Shown here piece after piece: positions 8,344 to 16,963 of a DNA stretch of 64,000 bases. Every line of letters begins with the position of its first letter. Position 1 is the stretch's first letter. Below the pieces are notes generated by a model, which worked only from the letters and a program-made list of their open reading frames with translations, made no database searches and was not told the origin of the DNA. The position numbers and the translations under genes are program-made. The stretch is from NCBI GenBank assembly GCA_963796155.1, contig CAWCKT010000010.1, positions 1 to 64,000 of the forward strand. The letters are read 5' to 3'. Source of the DNA: AP-15 sp963796155 (GTDB lineage: Bacteria; Pseudomonadota; Alphaproteobacteria; ATCC43930; CGMCC-115725).

Positions 8344-9765
8344 ATGCCCGGACAAACTTCCGACGACCTCTTGGCGCTGTTCGATGCCGCGCCGCTCAAC
8401 CGACGCTATTGGGTGACCTTTATCCTGATGTCGGCGGTCTTCGTATTCGATTTTTTCGATTTCCTGGTCGTTGGATATCTTCTCGCCGTAGTCGGGCCGG
8501 AGTGGCACCTGACCTACGGCCAATCGGCGGTTATCCTCTACAGCGGCGGCGTCGGCGCGATCCTCGGCGCGCTGGTCTTCGGTGCCCTCTCCGACGCCTG
8601 GGGCCGCAAATACCAGATCGTCGTCGGCACCTTCATCTGCGCGTTCAGTTCCGGGCTGATCGCCCTCATCCCCGAGGGCGCGTGGTGGCTATTTGCGATT
8701 TTGCGCTTCTTTGTCGGCGTCGGCCTGACCGCCGCGGTCACACCTTCCTTGACCGTGGTCGTGGAGCTGACCCCGACGCGGCACCGCACATTCGCGACGA
8801 GTTTTTACGTGGTGTTCGCCTCCGCCGGCGGCTTTCTCGCACCACTGATTTCGGCGGCATTGCTCGGGCCTTTCGGCTGGCGTGGCGTCGCACTGCTCGG
8901 CTTCGTCGCGGCGGTCATCGCCGTGCTGGTCTGGGTTTTCACCCCCGAATCGGTGCGCTGGCTCACCGCCAAGGGCAGGTTCGCCGAGGCACGCGCCGAA
9001 GTTGCGCGGCATCTAGGCGCGCCGATTCAGTCGGTTCCGTTGCCGACCGTCCCGCCTACCGTGGTGCCGAGCGGCAATCTGCTCGACCTTCTCTCCCAGC
9101 CACGGATGTTCTGGGAGACGATCCTGATCTGGGGCGGCTCGTCGACGGCGGGCTACGGGGTCTATTTGTGGGGGCCGACCATTGTTGCGCTGCTTCTCAA
9201 GGTGCCGGTCCCGCAAGCTGCCAAGTATTTCATCTTCGTGTCGGCCGCCGGGGTCACCGGCAAGATCATCGTGACCGCGATTGCGCCGCTGATCGGTCGG
9301 CGCGTGCTGGGCGTGCTGTGGGGCTTCGGCGGTGTCGTCGCTCTCGCCGCTGCCGGATACTACAACGGCGTCCTGATCGGCGGGCTGCCCTTGCTGGTGA
9401 TCCTGCTGTGCTGCTCGACCTTCTGCATCGAGGGCGGCTTCTCGAACCTGGCGCCCTACACGGTCGAGAGCTATGGCGTGCGCATGGGCGCGCGCTCTTC
9501 CGGTCTGGGGCAGACGGCAAACGGTGTCGGCAAGATCCTCGGGCCATTCAGCCTCGCGCTGATCGCCGGGACCAGCAACATCGTCTCGCCCAAGGCGACG
9601 GAGGAGGCGGTATTTCCGGCCTTCCTGTTCCTGGCCTTCTGCATGCTGCTGGTCGGGTTGTCGTTCCTGATCCTCGGCGTCGAGACGCATGGCCGCGCCA
9701 TGAAGCTCGGCGAGGAAGAGGAGATTCCGGCGCCGGGCGTGGCGCTCGGCACCGAGGCGCACTGA
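8344..9765 (+). CDS. MFS transporter
   Basis: A 473-residue inner-membrane transporter with about 12 hydrophobic segments. The signature loop GALSDAWGRK (residues 80-89) follows helix 2, as in the major facilitator superfamily, and the soluble middle loop is near residues 200-245. Overall shape resembles the aromatic acid:proton and sugar-porter-like symporters, so small organic acids are plausible substrates. The frame is open from 8209, but GGAGGAAA just before ATG 8344 and the MFS-like N-terminus argue for the inner start. It lies between a decayed ABC gene and a luciferase-like oxidoreductase and might supply that enzyme's substrate. Confidence 0.88.
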   Translation: MPGQTSDDLLALFDAAPLNRRYWVTFILMSAVFVFDFFDFLVVGYLLAVVGPEWHLTYGQSAVILYSGGVGAILGALVFGALSDAWGRKYQIVVGTFICAFSSGLIALIPEGAWWLFAILRFFVGVGLTAAVTPSLTVVVELTPTRHRTFATSFYVVFASAGGFLAPLISAALLGPFGWRGVALLGFVAAVIAVLVWVFTPESVRWLTAKGRFAEARAEVARHLGAPIQSVPLPTVPPTVVPSGNLLDLLSQPRMFWETILIWGGSSTAGYGVYLWGPTIVALLLKVPVPQAAKYFIFVSAAGVTGKIIVTAIAPLIGRRVLGVLWGFGGVVALAAAGYYNGVLIGGLPLLVILLCCSTFCIEGGFSNLAPYTVESYGVRMGARSSGLGQTANGVGKILGPFSLALIAGTSNIVSPKATEEAVFPAFLFLAFCMLLVGLSFLILGVETHGRAMKLGEEEEIPAPGVALGTEAH

Positions 9766-9772
9766 GCCCGAT

Positions 9773-9840
9773 CTAGAGCGCGCTGACCGCCTCGCGGCAC
9801 ACGCCGATGCGGCGGGCGTTCTTGGCCCAATAAGACCCCA
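9773..9840 (-). pseudogene. duplicated 3' fragment of the Nudix hydrolase gene
   Basis: On the minus strand this stretch reads SYWAKNARRIGVCREAVSAL and a TAG stop. Fifteen residues, YWAKNARRIGVCREA, are identical to the end of the Nudix protein encoded at 13662-14360, and the DNA matches almost base for base over about 48 bases. No other part of the Nudix gene is present. It looks like the scar of a duplication or recombination event. Confidence 0.7.
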
Positions 9841-9863
9841 CAACGCGATAGAGGAAGTGGACG

Positions 9864-10739
9864 ATGAAAGCTGGTGTGGTTTATCCGCAGGTCGAACTTG
9901 GCGGCGATACGGGGGCGGTCAAGGCGTTTGCCCAGGCGGCGGAAGACCTGGGTTACGACCATATTGTGATCTACGATCATGTCCTCGGCGCCGTTCATGC
10001 CGGCAGAGAACCGAAACTAACCGGGCCTTATAAAGAAACCGATCCGTTCCACGAGCCGCTGGTCACCTACGCTTACCTCGCCGGCGTCACCAAGAAGCTC
10101 GAATTGGTCACTGGCGTGATCATCCTGCCGCAGCGGCAGACCGCGCTCTTCGCCAAACAGGCCGCCGATGTCGACCTGTTCTCGGAGGGTCGGCTTCGGC
10201 TGGGCGTCGGGGTCGGCTGGAACTGGGTGGAATTCGACGGTCTCGAAATGTCCCGACATTTTCGCCGCCGCGGCAAGCGGCAGGAGCAGCAGATTGCTTT
10301 GATCCGTAAGCTGTGGGAGCAGCCCGTGGTCGAATACGAGGACTCCGACCATCGGATCGACAGAGCCGGGATCTTGCCGCGCCCGAAACGGCAGATCCCG
10401 ATCTGGCTTGGTGGGTTCAGTGAGGCAGCGTACGACCGGGCTGCCAGGATCGGGGACGGGTTCCTGTTTTCAGGCCGCACTCAAACCGAAGCGGTCCAAA
10501 TCAAGGCGGGGATCGAAGCCAAACTGCGCAAGCTCGGCCGGGACGTTGGCGCATTCGGCTTCGAGTTGATTCAGCAATACAGCCGTGGCGACAACCAATG
10601 GCCTGGCGACATTGCGGCGTGGCGCGAAGCTGGGGGGAGCCACATATCTGTCGTGACGATGGGCGCGAACCTCAACACGGTGGACGGCCACATCGCAGCC
10701 ATCAAGCGCTGGCGTGACGTCTACAACTCAGTCCGTTAG
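9864..10739 (+). CDS. LLM class F420-dependent oxidoreductase
   Basis: A 291-residue luciferase-like oxidoreductase, complete. The start MKAGVVYPQVELGGDTGAVK is the first barrel strand; EDLGYDHIVIYDHVLG, GVIILPQRQTALFAKQAA and GRLRLGVGVGWNWVEF are standard LLM/TIGR03619-like segments, followed by RQIPIWLGGFSEAAYDRAA. It probably uses F420H2 or reduced flavin on an unknown substrate. The upstream 100 bases hold the Nudix tail fragment, so the gene may have been placed here by the same rearrangement. GAGGAAGTGG lies before ATG 9864. Confidence 0.9.
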   Translation: MKAGVVYPQVELGGDTGAVKAFAQAAEDLGYDHIVIYDHVLGAVHAGREPKLTGPYKETDPFHEPLVTYAYLAGVTKKLELVTGVIILPQRQTALFAKQAADVDLFSEGRLRLGVGVGWNWVEFDGLEMSRHFRRRGKRQEQQIALIRKLWEQPVVEYEDSDHRIDRAGILPRPKRQIPIWLGGFSEAAYDRAARIGDGFLFSGRTQTEAVQIKAGIEAKLRKLGRDVGAFGFELIQQYSRGDNQWPGDIAAWREAGGSHISVVTMGANLNTVDGHIAAIKRWRDVYNSVR

Positions 10740-10890
10740 AGCCAGGCAGCGCCGCACTCCTTCCCATTAAATGTAAGCGGATCCTCTTGGACGGAGCAAA
10801 AGGGGCCGTTATGCTTGTCGGTTGAACCGAAGAAGCTTTGGCACCCAGGCTGCGGGCGGCTTATCCGTTCTTAAATCGCTAATCCACTCT

Positions 10891-10919
10891 GGAGGACGAC
10901 GCGACTGCCAACGTCCTCC
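10891..10919. terminator. hairpin in convergent intergenic region
   Basis: GGAGGACG (10891-10898) and CGTCCTCC (10912-10919) pair perfectly around a 13-base loop, between two convergent genes. Further GGAGGGCCCTCC dyad symmetry follows near 10947. There is no clear U-tract on either strand, so the terminator call is tentative. Confidence 0.4.
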
Positions 10920-10979
10920 AAAGCGGGAGAGGACCTTCCGGAAAGGAGGGCCCTCCTCAGCTGCTGTTCTGCAGTAGAA

Positions 10980-11354
10980 TCAGGCAGCCGGACGAGCAAC
11001 CGCGACCAGTTTGTTTCCATCGGGATCGCGAAGATAAGCGAGATATGCCCCATTAGGGCGCACGCCCGGCGGGTCCTCGATTGACTTGCCGCCATTTGCG
11101 ACCCCGGCTTTGTGCCACGCTTCAGCCAGTTTGGGATCGCCTACCGAAAAGCCGATCGTGCCGCCATTGGCGGAGCTGGCCGGCTTGCCGTCGTTCGGCT
11201 TGGTCACCATGAAGCGGCTGCCGTTGTGAGTGTAGGCCAGCCGGCCCTCGCGCACCTCGGTGCCGGGCTGCCCGCCGATCGCGGTAAACAGTGCATCGTA
11301 AAACTTCTTCGACCGGGCGATGTCGTTGCTGCCGACCATGATATGGCTGAACAT
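10980..11354 (-). CDS. VOC family protein
   Basis: A 124-residue vicinal-oxygen-chelate (glyoxalase/bleomycin-resistance fold) protein. It begins MFSHIMVGSNDIARSKKFYD, the usual first beta-alpha unit, and ends with RDPDGNKLVAVARPA, the usual last strand with the metal-ligand position. AGGAGGAG lies a few bases upstream of the ATG at 11354, so this start is preferred over a longer reading. Such proteins range from isomerases and lyases to resistance factors; the chemistry cannot be assigned. Confidence 0.88.
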   Translation of the reverse strand: MFSHIMVGSNDIARSKKFYDALFTAIGGQPGTEVREGRLAYTHNGSRFMVTKPNDGKPASSANGGTIGFSVGDPKLAEAWHKAGVANGGKSIEDPPGVRPNGAYLAYLRDPDGNKLVAVARPAA

Positions 11355-11368
11355 TATGTTTTCTCCTC

Positions 11369-12649
11369 CTAGAAAAACACAAAGGACCGGACCACGACGT
11401 TCTTGCGGCATCGCGCATTCCTGGGCGCGGTCGGGTCGATACAGGCCGTATGGAAAGACCAGCGCGAGACGGAGCCGTCGGTCACCGAGTCATAGCATTT
11501 GAGCATCGAGACCTCGGTCGGCTTCTGCTGGGGGAACCAGTACCACTCGTGGTCGGGGCGGTAGGTGAAGCGGGTGGTCTCGCCGACGCGGTCGTCGTAG
11601 ATCCGGTAGTTGGTGATGTAGGGCTGGTCGGCGAAGGAGGGCCACGCACAGAGCACAAAGGGGAACTGCTCGACCGTCTCGATCGGCTTGGCGAGGTTGA
11701 TCGACATGAACCGCCGCGACATCTTCGCGTCGGCCTCTTCCTCGGTGTAGTGCTGCTGGCGCCCGAAATTACGCAAGTTCTTCGTCAGCAGCTCGCGGCA
11801 GCGCACGCGCCCGCTGTTGTCGTTCAGGTCGTTGTGCACCAGATTGGCGTAATTGGCGTTCACGCCAGGGTTCTTGCCGTCCTGATCCTCCGTGCGGTCG
11901 CCCTGGTAGTCCTTGTCGAAGACGTCGTGGTTGTAGACCAATGCGTCGGTCGCGTCCGGGAAGAACTCGAGCAGCAGTTTCTCGATCTCCGGGTAGTACA
12001 CCCGCTCCACCTCCGCCGCATCGTAGATGTTCGTGCACTTGGATTCGAGGTGCGCCAGCGACACGCCGAGCTTGTCCATGCATTCGGGGCTGTTCGGCGA
12101 AAGGCCCGGATAGTACTCGCCGATCCGCCGCGCATCGCGCAGCACCTGCGGGAAATAAAGGTCCCGCCGCCGGTTGCCCCGCTCGTTCGTGCGCAGGATC
12201 ATGGCTGTCTCGGCGCGCGCCGGGTCGCGCCAGATCGCGTTGGACGGCACGACGGAGTAGCCCGGCCGCTCGTAGACCGTATAGGGCAGCGGCAGCGCCA
12301 CGCCGCCCGGCGGAGCCTTGATGCTGTTCGACTGGCGGATGTAGTTGAGGCATTCGTCGTAGTCGCGGAACCCGATGCCCCATTTGGTCTTGATCGGGCC
12401 CGGCGGCGCCTTGTCGATCATCTCGCTAACGCGCTGGCTCTCGCCCGAGGCGATCTCCGCGAGCGCGTCCTCGAGCGCCACGGCGGTTCCCGCATCGCCG
12501 TCCCGGGCGAACGCCATGTAGGACAGACCGCCATGCGCTGCGATCGGCTCCGGCTGTCCTGCCGTGCGCTCGAGCGGCGGCACATAGGCGACCGTACCGT
12601 CGTGTGGGTCCGCCGTGATGTTGGTGTCGGCGACCTCGATCTGATCCAT
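11369..12649 (-). CDS. CmcJ/NvfI family oxidoreductase-like protein
   Basis: A 426-residue protein of the CmcJ/NvfI (AsaB/GA4 desaturase-like) superfamily, related to 2-oxoglutarate/iron enzymes of secondary metabolism. Seen features are VYNHDVF, the metal-site-like LVHNDLND followed by the RF/WPSF core (FVLCAWPSFADQPY), and the closing FHTACIDPTAPRNARCRK and VVVRSFVFF, which match the family's conserved end. The N-terminal 90 residues are extra relative to small family members. GGAGG upstream supports ATG 12649. It is downstream of the VOC gene's upstream side on the same strand, with 14 bases between them, so they may be co-transcribed. Substrate unknown. Confidence 0.7.
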   Translation of the reverse strand: MDQIEVADTNITADPHDGTVAYVPPLERTAGQPEPIAAHGGLSYMAFARDGDAGTAVALEDALAEIASGESQRVSEMIDKAPPGPIKTKWGIGFRDYDECLNYIRQSNSIKAPPGGVALPLPYTVYERPGYSVVPSNAIWRDPARAETAMILRTNERGNRRRDLYFPQVLRDARRIGEYYPGLSPNSPECMDKLGVSLAHLESKCTNIYDAAEVERVYYPEIEKLLLEFFPDATDALVYNHDVFDKDYQGDRTEDQDGKNPGVNANYANLVHNDLNDNSGRVRCRELLTKNLRNFGRQQHYTEEEADAKMSRRFMSINLAKPIETVEQFPFVLCAWPSFADQPYITNYRIYDDRVGETTRFTYRPDHEWYWFPQQKPTEVSMLKCYDSVTDGSVSRWSFHTACIDPTAPRNARCRKNVVVRSFVFF

Positions 12650-12780
12650 CGCACACCTCCGATTATTTCGGCACCACCGTGACACACAAAGCCGGCGTTT
12701 TCCAGACCATGATTTTCCGGTCATAGGGACGTGCGCTGCGCCCGCCGTGCAAAGGCCGGGCTCCTTCCAACTTTTGGAAA

Positions 12781-13618
12781 ATGTCATCGAGACCGCCGAA
12801 TATCGGAAATTTCCAGCAGATGCTCGATTTGCCCGACACTTTGCTGGCTGCGCGGCCGAGGCTTGCCGACTACGTTCGCCACCTTGCGACGCATGGCGAG
12901 TACGGCGAGGTCGATGTCGAAGCCGAAGGGCGCCGGCTGATCGAGGCGGCCGGCACACAATATTCGACCGAGCGCACGCGTCCCGACGGCCGGGTCATCG
13001 AAGTGCGGGCGAACCCGGTGCCGGGCGGCGGGGTCGTCATCATCTACAGCGACATCACCGACGGAAAGCGCGCCGAGGCCGAGATCAGACCGCCCGCGAT
13101 GCCGCCGAGAAGGCGTTGCACGACTTGCAGGCGGCGCAGGCGAGCCTGCTGCATGCGCAGAAGATGGCGGCCTGGGCCAGCTGACCGCCGGGATCGCCCA
13201 CTAGTGGTAGAAACCAGACACTTGACTCCGTTCTTGTCATCCCGGCGGCAGGCCGGGATCTACAGTCTGGCCTGGATACCGGCCTTCGCCGGTATGACGG
13301 ATAGGCGGGCGCGATTCGTCAGGTGCTATCCACGAGATCAAGAACCCGCTCAATTTCGTCAACAACTTCGCCGACCTCTCGGTCGAATTATTGGATGAGC
13401 TGAAGGAGACGACCGAGCCCGCCGTGGCCTCACTCGGCGAGGACACGCGCGCCGAGATCGACGAGATTGTCGGGATGCTGACCGGCGAGGGCACCGGGCT
13501 CGGCCTGTCGATCAGCTGGGACATCGTCACCCAGCAGCATTGCGGAACGATCGCCGTCGACAGCCGGGTCGGAGAATTCACCGAGTTCACGATCCGCCTG
13601 CCCCGCGTGCGCGGTTGA
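12781..13618 (+). pseudogene. PAS-histidine kinase, broken
   Basis: Pieces of a PAS-containing sensor kinase. The first frame gives a partial PAS domain ending GGVVIIYSDITDGKRAEAEI. The next gives EKALHDLQAAQASLLHAQKM, the start of the dimerisation helix. The H-box is split: GIA-H before 13200 and HEIKNPLNFVNNFADL after 13333, separated by a 132-base palindromic element. Frames also shift near 13090 and 13173. After the dimerisation domain the sequence jumps to GEGTGLGLSIS and the last ATPase strands, so the N-box region is deleted. The product cannot work. Confidence 0.85.
13201..13332. mobile_element. small palindromic (MITE/REP-like) insertion
   Basis: About 132 bases inserted exactly in the kinase H-box codon region. 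Its core holds two hairpins: CCCGGC/GCCGGG near 13240-13258 and ATACCGGC/GCCGGTAT near 13276-13295, and the outer GTCATCCCGGC pairs with GCCGGTATGAC at 10 of 11 positions. The ends are imperfect inverted repeats (GTGGTAGAAACC against GTGGATAGCACC), and CCA(C) occurs at both junctions as a possible target duplication. It has no coding capacity, as expected for a non-autonomous element moved in trans. Confidence 0.7.
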
Positions 13619-13661
13619 CGCAACGAGCGATACACCGGGGCGCATTGATTCGTCCGGTCCA

Positions 13662-14360
13662 TCAGGATGGTCCCGCGGCCTCGCGGCAAACGCCGATGCG
13701 GCGGGCGTTCTTGGCCCAGTAGAACAGCGGCGCCGCCCCGCCCGCGGTCCCGCCGCGCAGCGCGATCGCCCGGGCGAGCATGAACCGCGTCACGTCGCGA
13801 AACGATGCGAGCGGCCCGCGGCCGATCGGGTGCCAGCCGACGTCTTCGAGCTCTTCGCTCGCCGCCGGCTCGCCGAACACCGCGCCGCCGTCGCCGAGAA
13901 AGAACCGGGTGTTGAAGCGGCGGGCCGAATGCGACGGCGTGATCGCCCGGCCGACATAGGTCAGCGCGTCCATCGCCGCGACCAGCCCGCACTCCCGGTA
14001 GGCCTGCTCGATTGGCAATATCGCCGATGCCGACACCGGCGGCGGTGAGCCGCCGTTGCGGCCGATCAGTACCCCGGCTTCCTCCCAAGTCTCGCGCAGT
14101 GCGGCGCGAGCCGAGCGTGCGAGCCTGGGCCCCAGGGTTTCGCTTCCGGCCTCGACACTCCAGGCGACGCGGTCCGCCGGGTCGATCGCGCCGCCCGGAA
14201 AGACGTAGACCCCCGGCATGAACCGGGCATCACGCGGGCGGCGGCCGGCCAGCACCTCGAGGTCGTCGCCCGCGCCGCGTAGTAGGATCAAGGAGGCGGC
14301 GTCGCGCGGCCGCACGACCGCGTTGCGTCCTTTGCCCGAAGCGCCGGAGCCGTCTTTCAT
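13662..14360 (-). CDS. Nudix hydrolase
   Basis: A 232-residue Nudix protein. DAASLILLRG opens the fold, FVFPGGAID-like VYVFPGGAIDPADR leads into it, and AALRETWEEAGVLIG supplies the REUXEEXGU core of the Nudix box; about 25 residues separate the glycine from the RE, more than in the classic box, as seen in the NUDT19/YfcD-like long forms. It would hydrolyse a nucleoside diphosphate-linked compound, possibly a CoA derivative. The last 15 codons are duplicated at 9773. It is convergent with the dead kinase. Confidence 0.85.
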   Translation of the reverse strand: MKDGSGASGKGRNAVVRPRDAASLILLRGAGDDLEVLAGRRPRDARFMPGVYVFPGGAIDPADRVAWSVEAGSETLGPRLARSARAALRETWEEAGVLIGRNGGSPPPVSASAILPIEQAYRECGLVAAMDALTYVGRAITPSHSARRFNTRFFLGDGGAVFGEPAASEELEDVGWHPIGRGPLASFRDVTRFMLARAIALRGGTAGGAAPLFYWAKNARRIGVCREAAGPS

Positions 14361-14616
14361 GCCGGCCCCCTTGCAGCCGGCCGCGCCGCGCTTATATCGG
14401 GCGTTAGTGCGATTTTATCAATGACAATATGAGATGCTACATGCTGATGACGCAAACTTCGCCCCTCTGCCAAATTCCGCTGCCATTCGGCTGCCGACCC
14501 CATTTTCGCGACCAAAATTCCGCTGCCGGCCGATGCGCTCATATCGCATTCATGTAACTGATTTATTTGAATTTTTGAACTCTGGGAGGGATCATTTGGG
14601 TGCGCGGACGCGGTGT

Positions 14617-14638
14617 TTTCCCCTGCTAGCAGGGGAAA
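14617..14638. repeat. perfect 22-base palindrome between Nudix and ggt genes
   Basis: TTTCCCCTGC-TA-GCAGGGGAAA is fully symmetric. It lies 20 bases after the gamma-glutamyltransferase stop (minus strand). It could end that transcript, although no U-tract follows. The surrounding 14400-14600 is AT-rich and appears to hold no gene. Confidence 0.45.
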
Positions 14639-14657
14639 TGGGGTGGCGGGATCGGCT

Positions 14658-16220
14658 TCACGCCGGCTCGGGTTCCGCCACCGCGGCCGACCACGGCGAC
14701 ATCACGTCGGAGATGCCGTGGTTGAACCCGTCGGCACCCCGCAGGACGAGGTTCGGGCAGGCGAAGCGGGCAGGAAAAACCCCGTGTTCGACGACGGTGG
14801 CACCCGGTTGGACCGACAGCCGCTCGACGATTGCCGCCGAAAGGCGGCGGTCGATCCCGATCCGATCGCCGCCGTTGACATCGACCCGCGGATGATGCGC
14901 CGCCGCCTGCGGATCCATGCCGAAATCGACGATGAAGCTCGCCATCTGCAGCACCGCGCCGAGGATGCGCCGCCCGCCGGACGCGCCGACCCCGAACCAG
15001 GGCCGCCCGTCGCGGGCGACGACGACCGGGCACATATTCGTCAGCGCCCGCTTGCCGGGCATGATCGAATTCGGCCGCCCCGGCTGCGGGTCGAACCACA
15101 TCACGCCGTTGTTCATCAGGATGCCGGTGCCCGGCAGCACGTAGCGGCTGCCAAAGCTCGACAGCAAGGTTGTGGTCAAGGCAGCGATGCCGCCCCGGCG
15201 ATCGGCCGCGGTGATGTGGGTCGTCGATGTCCCCGAGCCTGCTTCGACATCGCCCATGCCGGCCAGCCGTTCGACATAGGCGAGCCGCAGTGTCTCGATC
15301 ACGGCCTCGAAATAGGCGGCATCCGGGGTATCGGCGAAATGCCGCTCGACAAGCCGGCCAAGAATACGGGCCAGGGTCGGCCCTGCGGTCATCCCGGGCG
15401 CGGTCTGAAACGTCGCACCCCGATAGGGGATCTCGAGCGCCGGTACGATGTGCGCGCGACAGCGCGCCAGATCCTCGGCCGAGAGCGCGCCGCCCGCCGC
15501 CCGGGTGTCGGCGGCGATCGATTGCGCGATCTCGCCCTCGTAGAAATCGTCGGGACCGGCCTCTGCCAGCCTGGCGAGGGTTTCGGCCAAGCGGCCGAGG
15601 GGCAGGCTCAGACTGTCGGCGTCGGGCGGGCAGATCGGGGGCAGACCGTCCGGCAGCCAGACCCGCCGGCTCTCCGCGTAGCGCCGCAGATCGGCCGCGG
15701 CGCTGGCGACCTTGACCGTCGTGAACCAGTCGACCGGCAGGCCGGAGCGGGCGAGCGAAACCGCCGGCGCCACCAGGTCGCGCCACGGCAGGCGGCCAAA
15801 GCGCTCGACCGCGAGCGCGTAGCCGCGCACGGCACTCGGGATCGTGAACGACAGCGGCCCGTGCATGTTGCGGTCGTCGGCGACCCGCGGCCAGGTGAAG
15901 AGCTCGGTCCGCATCTCGCCGGTCAGCGGATAGGCGGCCGGATCGAGGCCGCTCGGCGAGATCGGGCCAAAATCGACGATTTCGGCCCGCTCGGCGCCGG
16001 CTTGGTGCACGACCATAAAGCCGATCCCGCCGAGGCCGCTGTTCCAAGGCTCGACCGCAGCGAGCGAAAACGCAGTGGCGACGACGGCATCGACCGCGGT
16101 GCCGCCGGCCGCCAGCACCTCGGCGCCGACCCTCGCGGCAGTCGCGTTTTGGGAAGCGACGATCCCGCCGCGCGCCGACGCGCCCGGCTTGCGGATCTCC
16201 CAGTTCTGCGTCAGGTGCAT
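14658..16220 (-). CDS. ggt: gamma-glutamyltransferase family protein
   Basis: A 520-residue N-terminal nucleophile hydrolase. GGIVASQNATAARVGAEVL and GGTAVDAVVATAFSLAAVEP are typical of the large subunit. The auto-cleavage and catalytic site is T333 in GSGTSTTHITAAD. GILMNNGVMWFDP, PGKRALTNMCPV and GASGGRRI are the small-subunit glutamate-binding segments. No signal peptide is seen, so it is probably cytoplasmic, unlike the periplasmic E. coli enzyme. It may act on glutathione conjugates or on an amide substrate, as for cephalosporin-acylase-like members. A long antisense frame over the gene is a codon-bias shadow. Confidence 0.9.
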   Translation of the reverse strand: MHLTQNWEIRKPGASARGGIVASQNATAARVGAEVLAAGGTAVDAVVATAFSLAAVEPWNSGLGGIGFMVVHQAGAERAEIVDFGPISPSGLDPAAYPLTGEMRTELFTWPRVADDRNMHGPLSFTIPSAVRGYALAVERFGRLPWRDLVAPAVSLARSGLPVDWFTTVKVASAAADLRRYAESRRVWLPDGLPPICPPDADSLSLPLGRLAETLARLAEAGPDDFYEGEIAQSIAADTRAAGGALSAEDLARCRAHIVPALEIPYRGATFQTAPGMTAGPTLARILGRLVERHFADTPDAAYFEAVIETLRLAYVERLAGMGDVEAGSGTSTTHITAADRRGGIAALTTTLLSSFGSRYVLPGTGILMNNGVMWFDPQPGRPNSIMPGKRALTNMCPVVVARDGRPWFGVGASGGRRILGAVLQMASFIVDFGMDPQAAAHHPRVDVNGGDRIGIDRRLSAAIVERLSVQPGATVVEHGVFPARFACPNLVLRGADGFNHGISDVMSPWSAAVAEPEPA

Positions 16221-16234
16221 ATCGCGCTGGGCGC

Positions 16235-16627
16235 TCAGGTCAGCGTGATGCCATCGACCCGACTGGTATAGAAGGCATAGTACCCCGCAAGCCCTGATAC
16301 TTCGTCATAGGGTGTGGGGTATGCCCACACCGCGTTCTCCGACCGCCGCATCGCGCCCTCCTCGGCCGGAACTTCGATCGACCAATAGGACGCTTCGCCT
16401 TTGTAGGGACACCGTGTGTGGTGCTCGGTCGGGCGCATCAGATCGAGCCGCACATCCTTTTCCGGAACGTAGTGCACCGGGCCGTGCCCGGTCTCTTCGA
16501 CGCGCAAGGCGGCGTTGCTCTCGGCGACGGTCACCCCGCCAAAGACAACCTTGACGCGCCGGCTCTCAGGCACGAGGTCGACGCGATAGTCGGGACGGGC
16601 GGCAAAGCCGGGCGCAGAGTTCGGCAT
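16235..16627 (-). CDS. DUF427 domain protein
   Basis: A 130-residue protein of the DUF427 family. RVKVVFGGVTVAESNAALRV, then VHYVPEKDVRLDLMRPTEHH, CPYKGEASYWSI and NAVWAYPTPYDEV cover the whole family pattern. The molecular role is unknown for the family. GGAGG about ten bases upstream supports ATG 16627. It is 14 bases upstream of the ggt gene on the same strand, so the two are probably co-transcribed. Confidence 0.9.
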   Translation of the reverse strand: MPNSAPGFAARPDYRVDLVPESRRVKVVFGGVTVAESNAALRVEETGHGPVHYVPEKDVRLDLMRPTEHHTRCPYKGEASYWSIEVPAEEGAMRRSENAVWAYPTPYDEVSGLAGYYAFYTSRVDGITLT

Positions 16628-16649
16628 CTTCACATCCTCCAACGAGATT

Positions 16650-16922
16650 TTACTGCTGGCGTTTCCTGGTTGCCCGCGGCGCCTGGTCACCGCCAAACGA
16701 AGCGACGCATTGCTGATGCAGCTGCGGGTCGTTGATCGGCCCGCATTCCTCCTGCATGCGCTTGGCGCGGAAGCTCGGATTGCTGCGCAGAACCTGCTCG
16801 TATTGCTCGCTCTGGCGCACATTCGCGGCAGCCCCCGGATCGGGCGGGATCTGGGCCGTGGCGGGTGCTGCAAGAGCAAGGGCCAGCGCGGCAGCCAGGA
16901 TCGCCGATAGACGGTTCGACAT
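16650..16922 (-). CDS. small exported protein of unknown function
   Basis: A 90-residue protein with a signal peptide (MSNRLSAILAAALALALAAPATA, cleavage after ATA likely). The mature part, QIPPDPGAAANVRQSEQYEQ onward, has two cysteines (in EECGPIND and HQQCVAS) that could form one disulfide, and a basic tail. I do not recognise the family. ATG 16922 is preferred because the signal peptide begins there and a GGAGG-like site precedes it. Confidence 0.65.
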   Translation of the reverse strand: MSNRLSAILAAALALALAAPATAQIPPDPGAAANVRQSEQYEQVLRSNPSFRAKRMQEECGPINDPQLHQQCVASFGGDQAPRATRKRQQ

Positions 16923-16963
16923 CGTTCGCCTCCTTCTCCGTCGGTCGCGGACAGGCTGATGCT

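Noticed and set aside
8409..9776. Second long frame overlapping the MFS gene
   Set aside because: Same-strand shadow, very arginine-rich, no membrane helices.
11450..12682. Open frame of about 410 codons on the plus strand
   Set aside because: Antisense to the CmcJ/NvfI-like gene, which has recognisable motifs and a ribosome site.
13235..13300. CRISPR-like repeat
   Set aside because: Only a single pair of palindromes with no regular spacers; better explained as a small insertion element.
14613..16271. Open frame of over 500 codons on the plus strand
   Set aside because: Antisense to the gamma-glutamyltransferase gene; arginine-rich, no motifs, explained by GC-biased codon positions.
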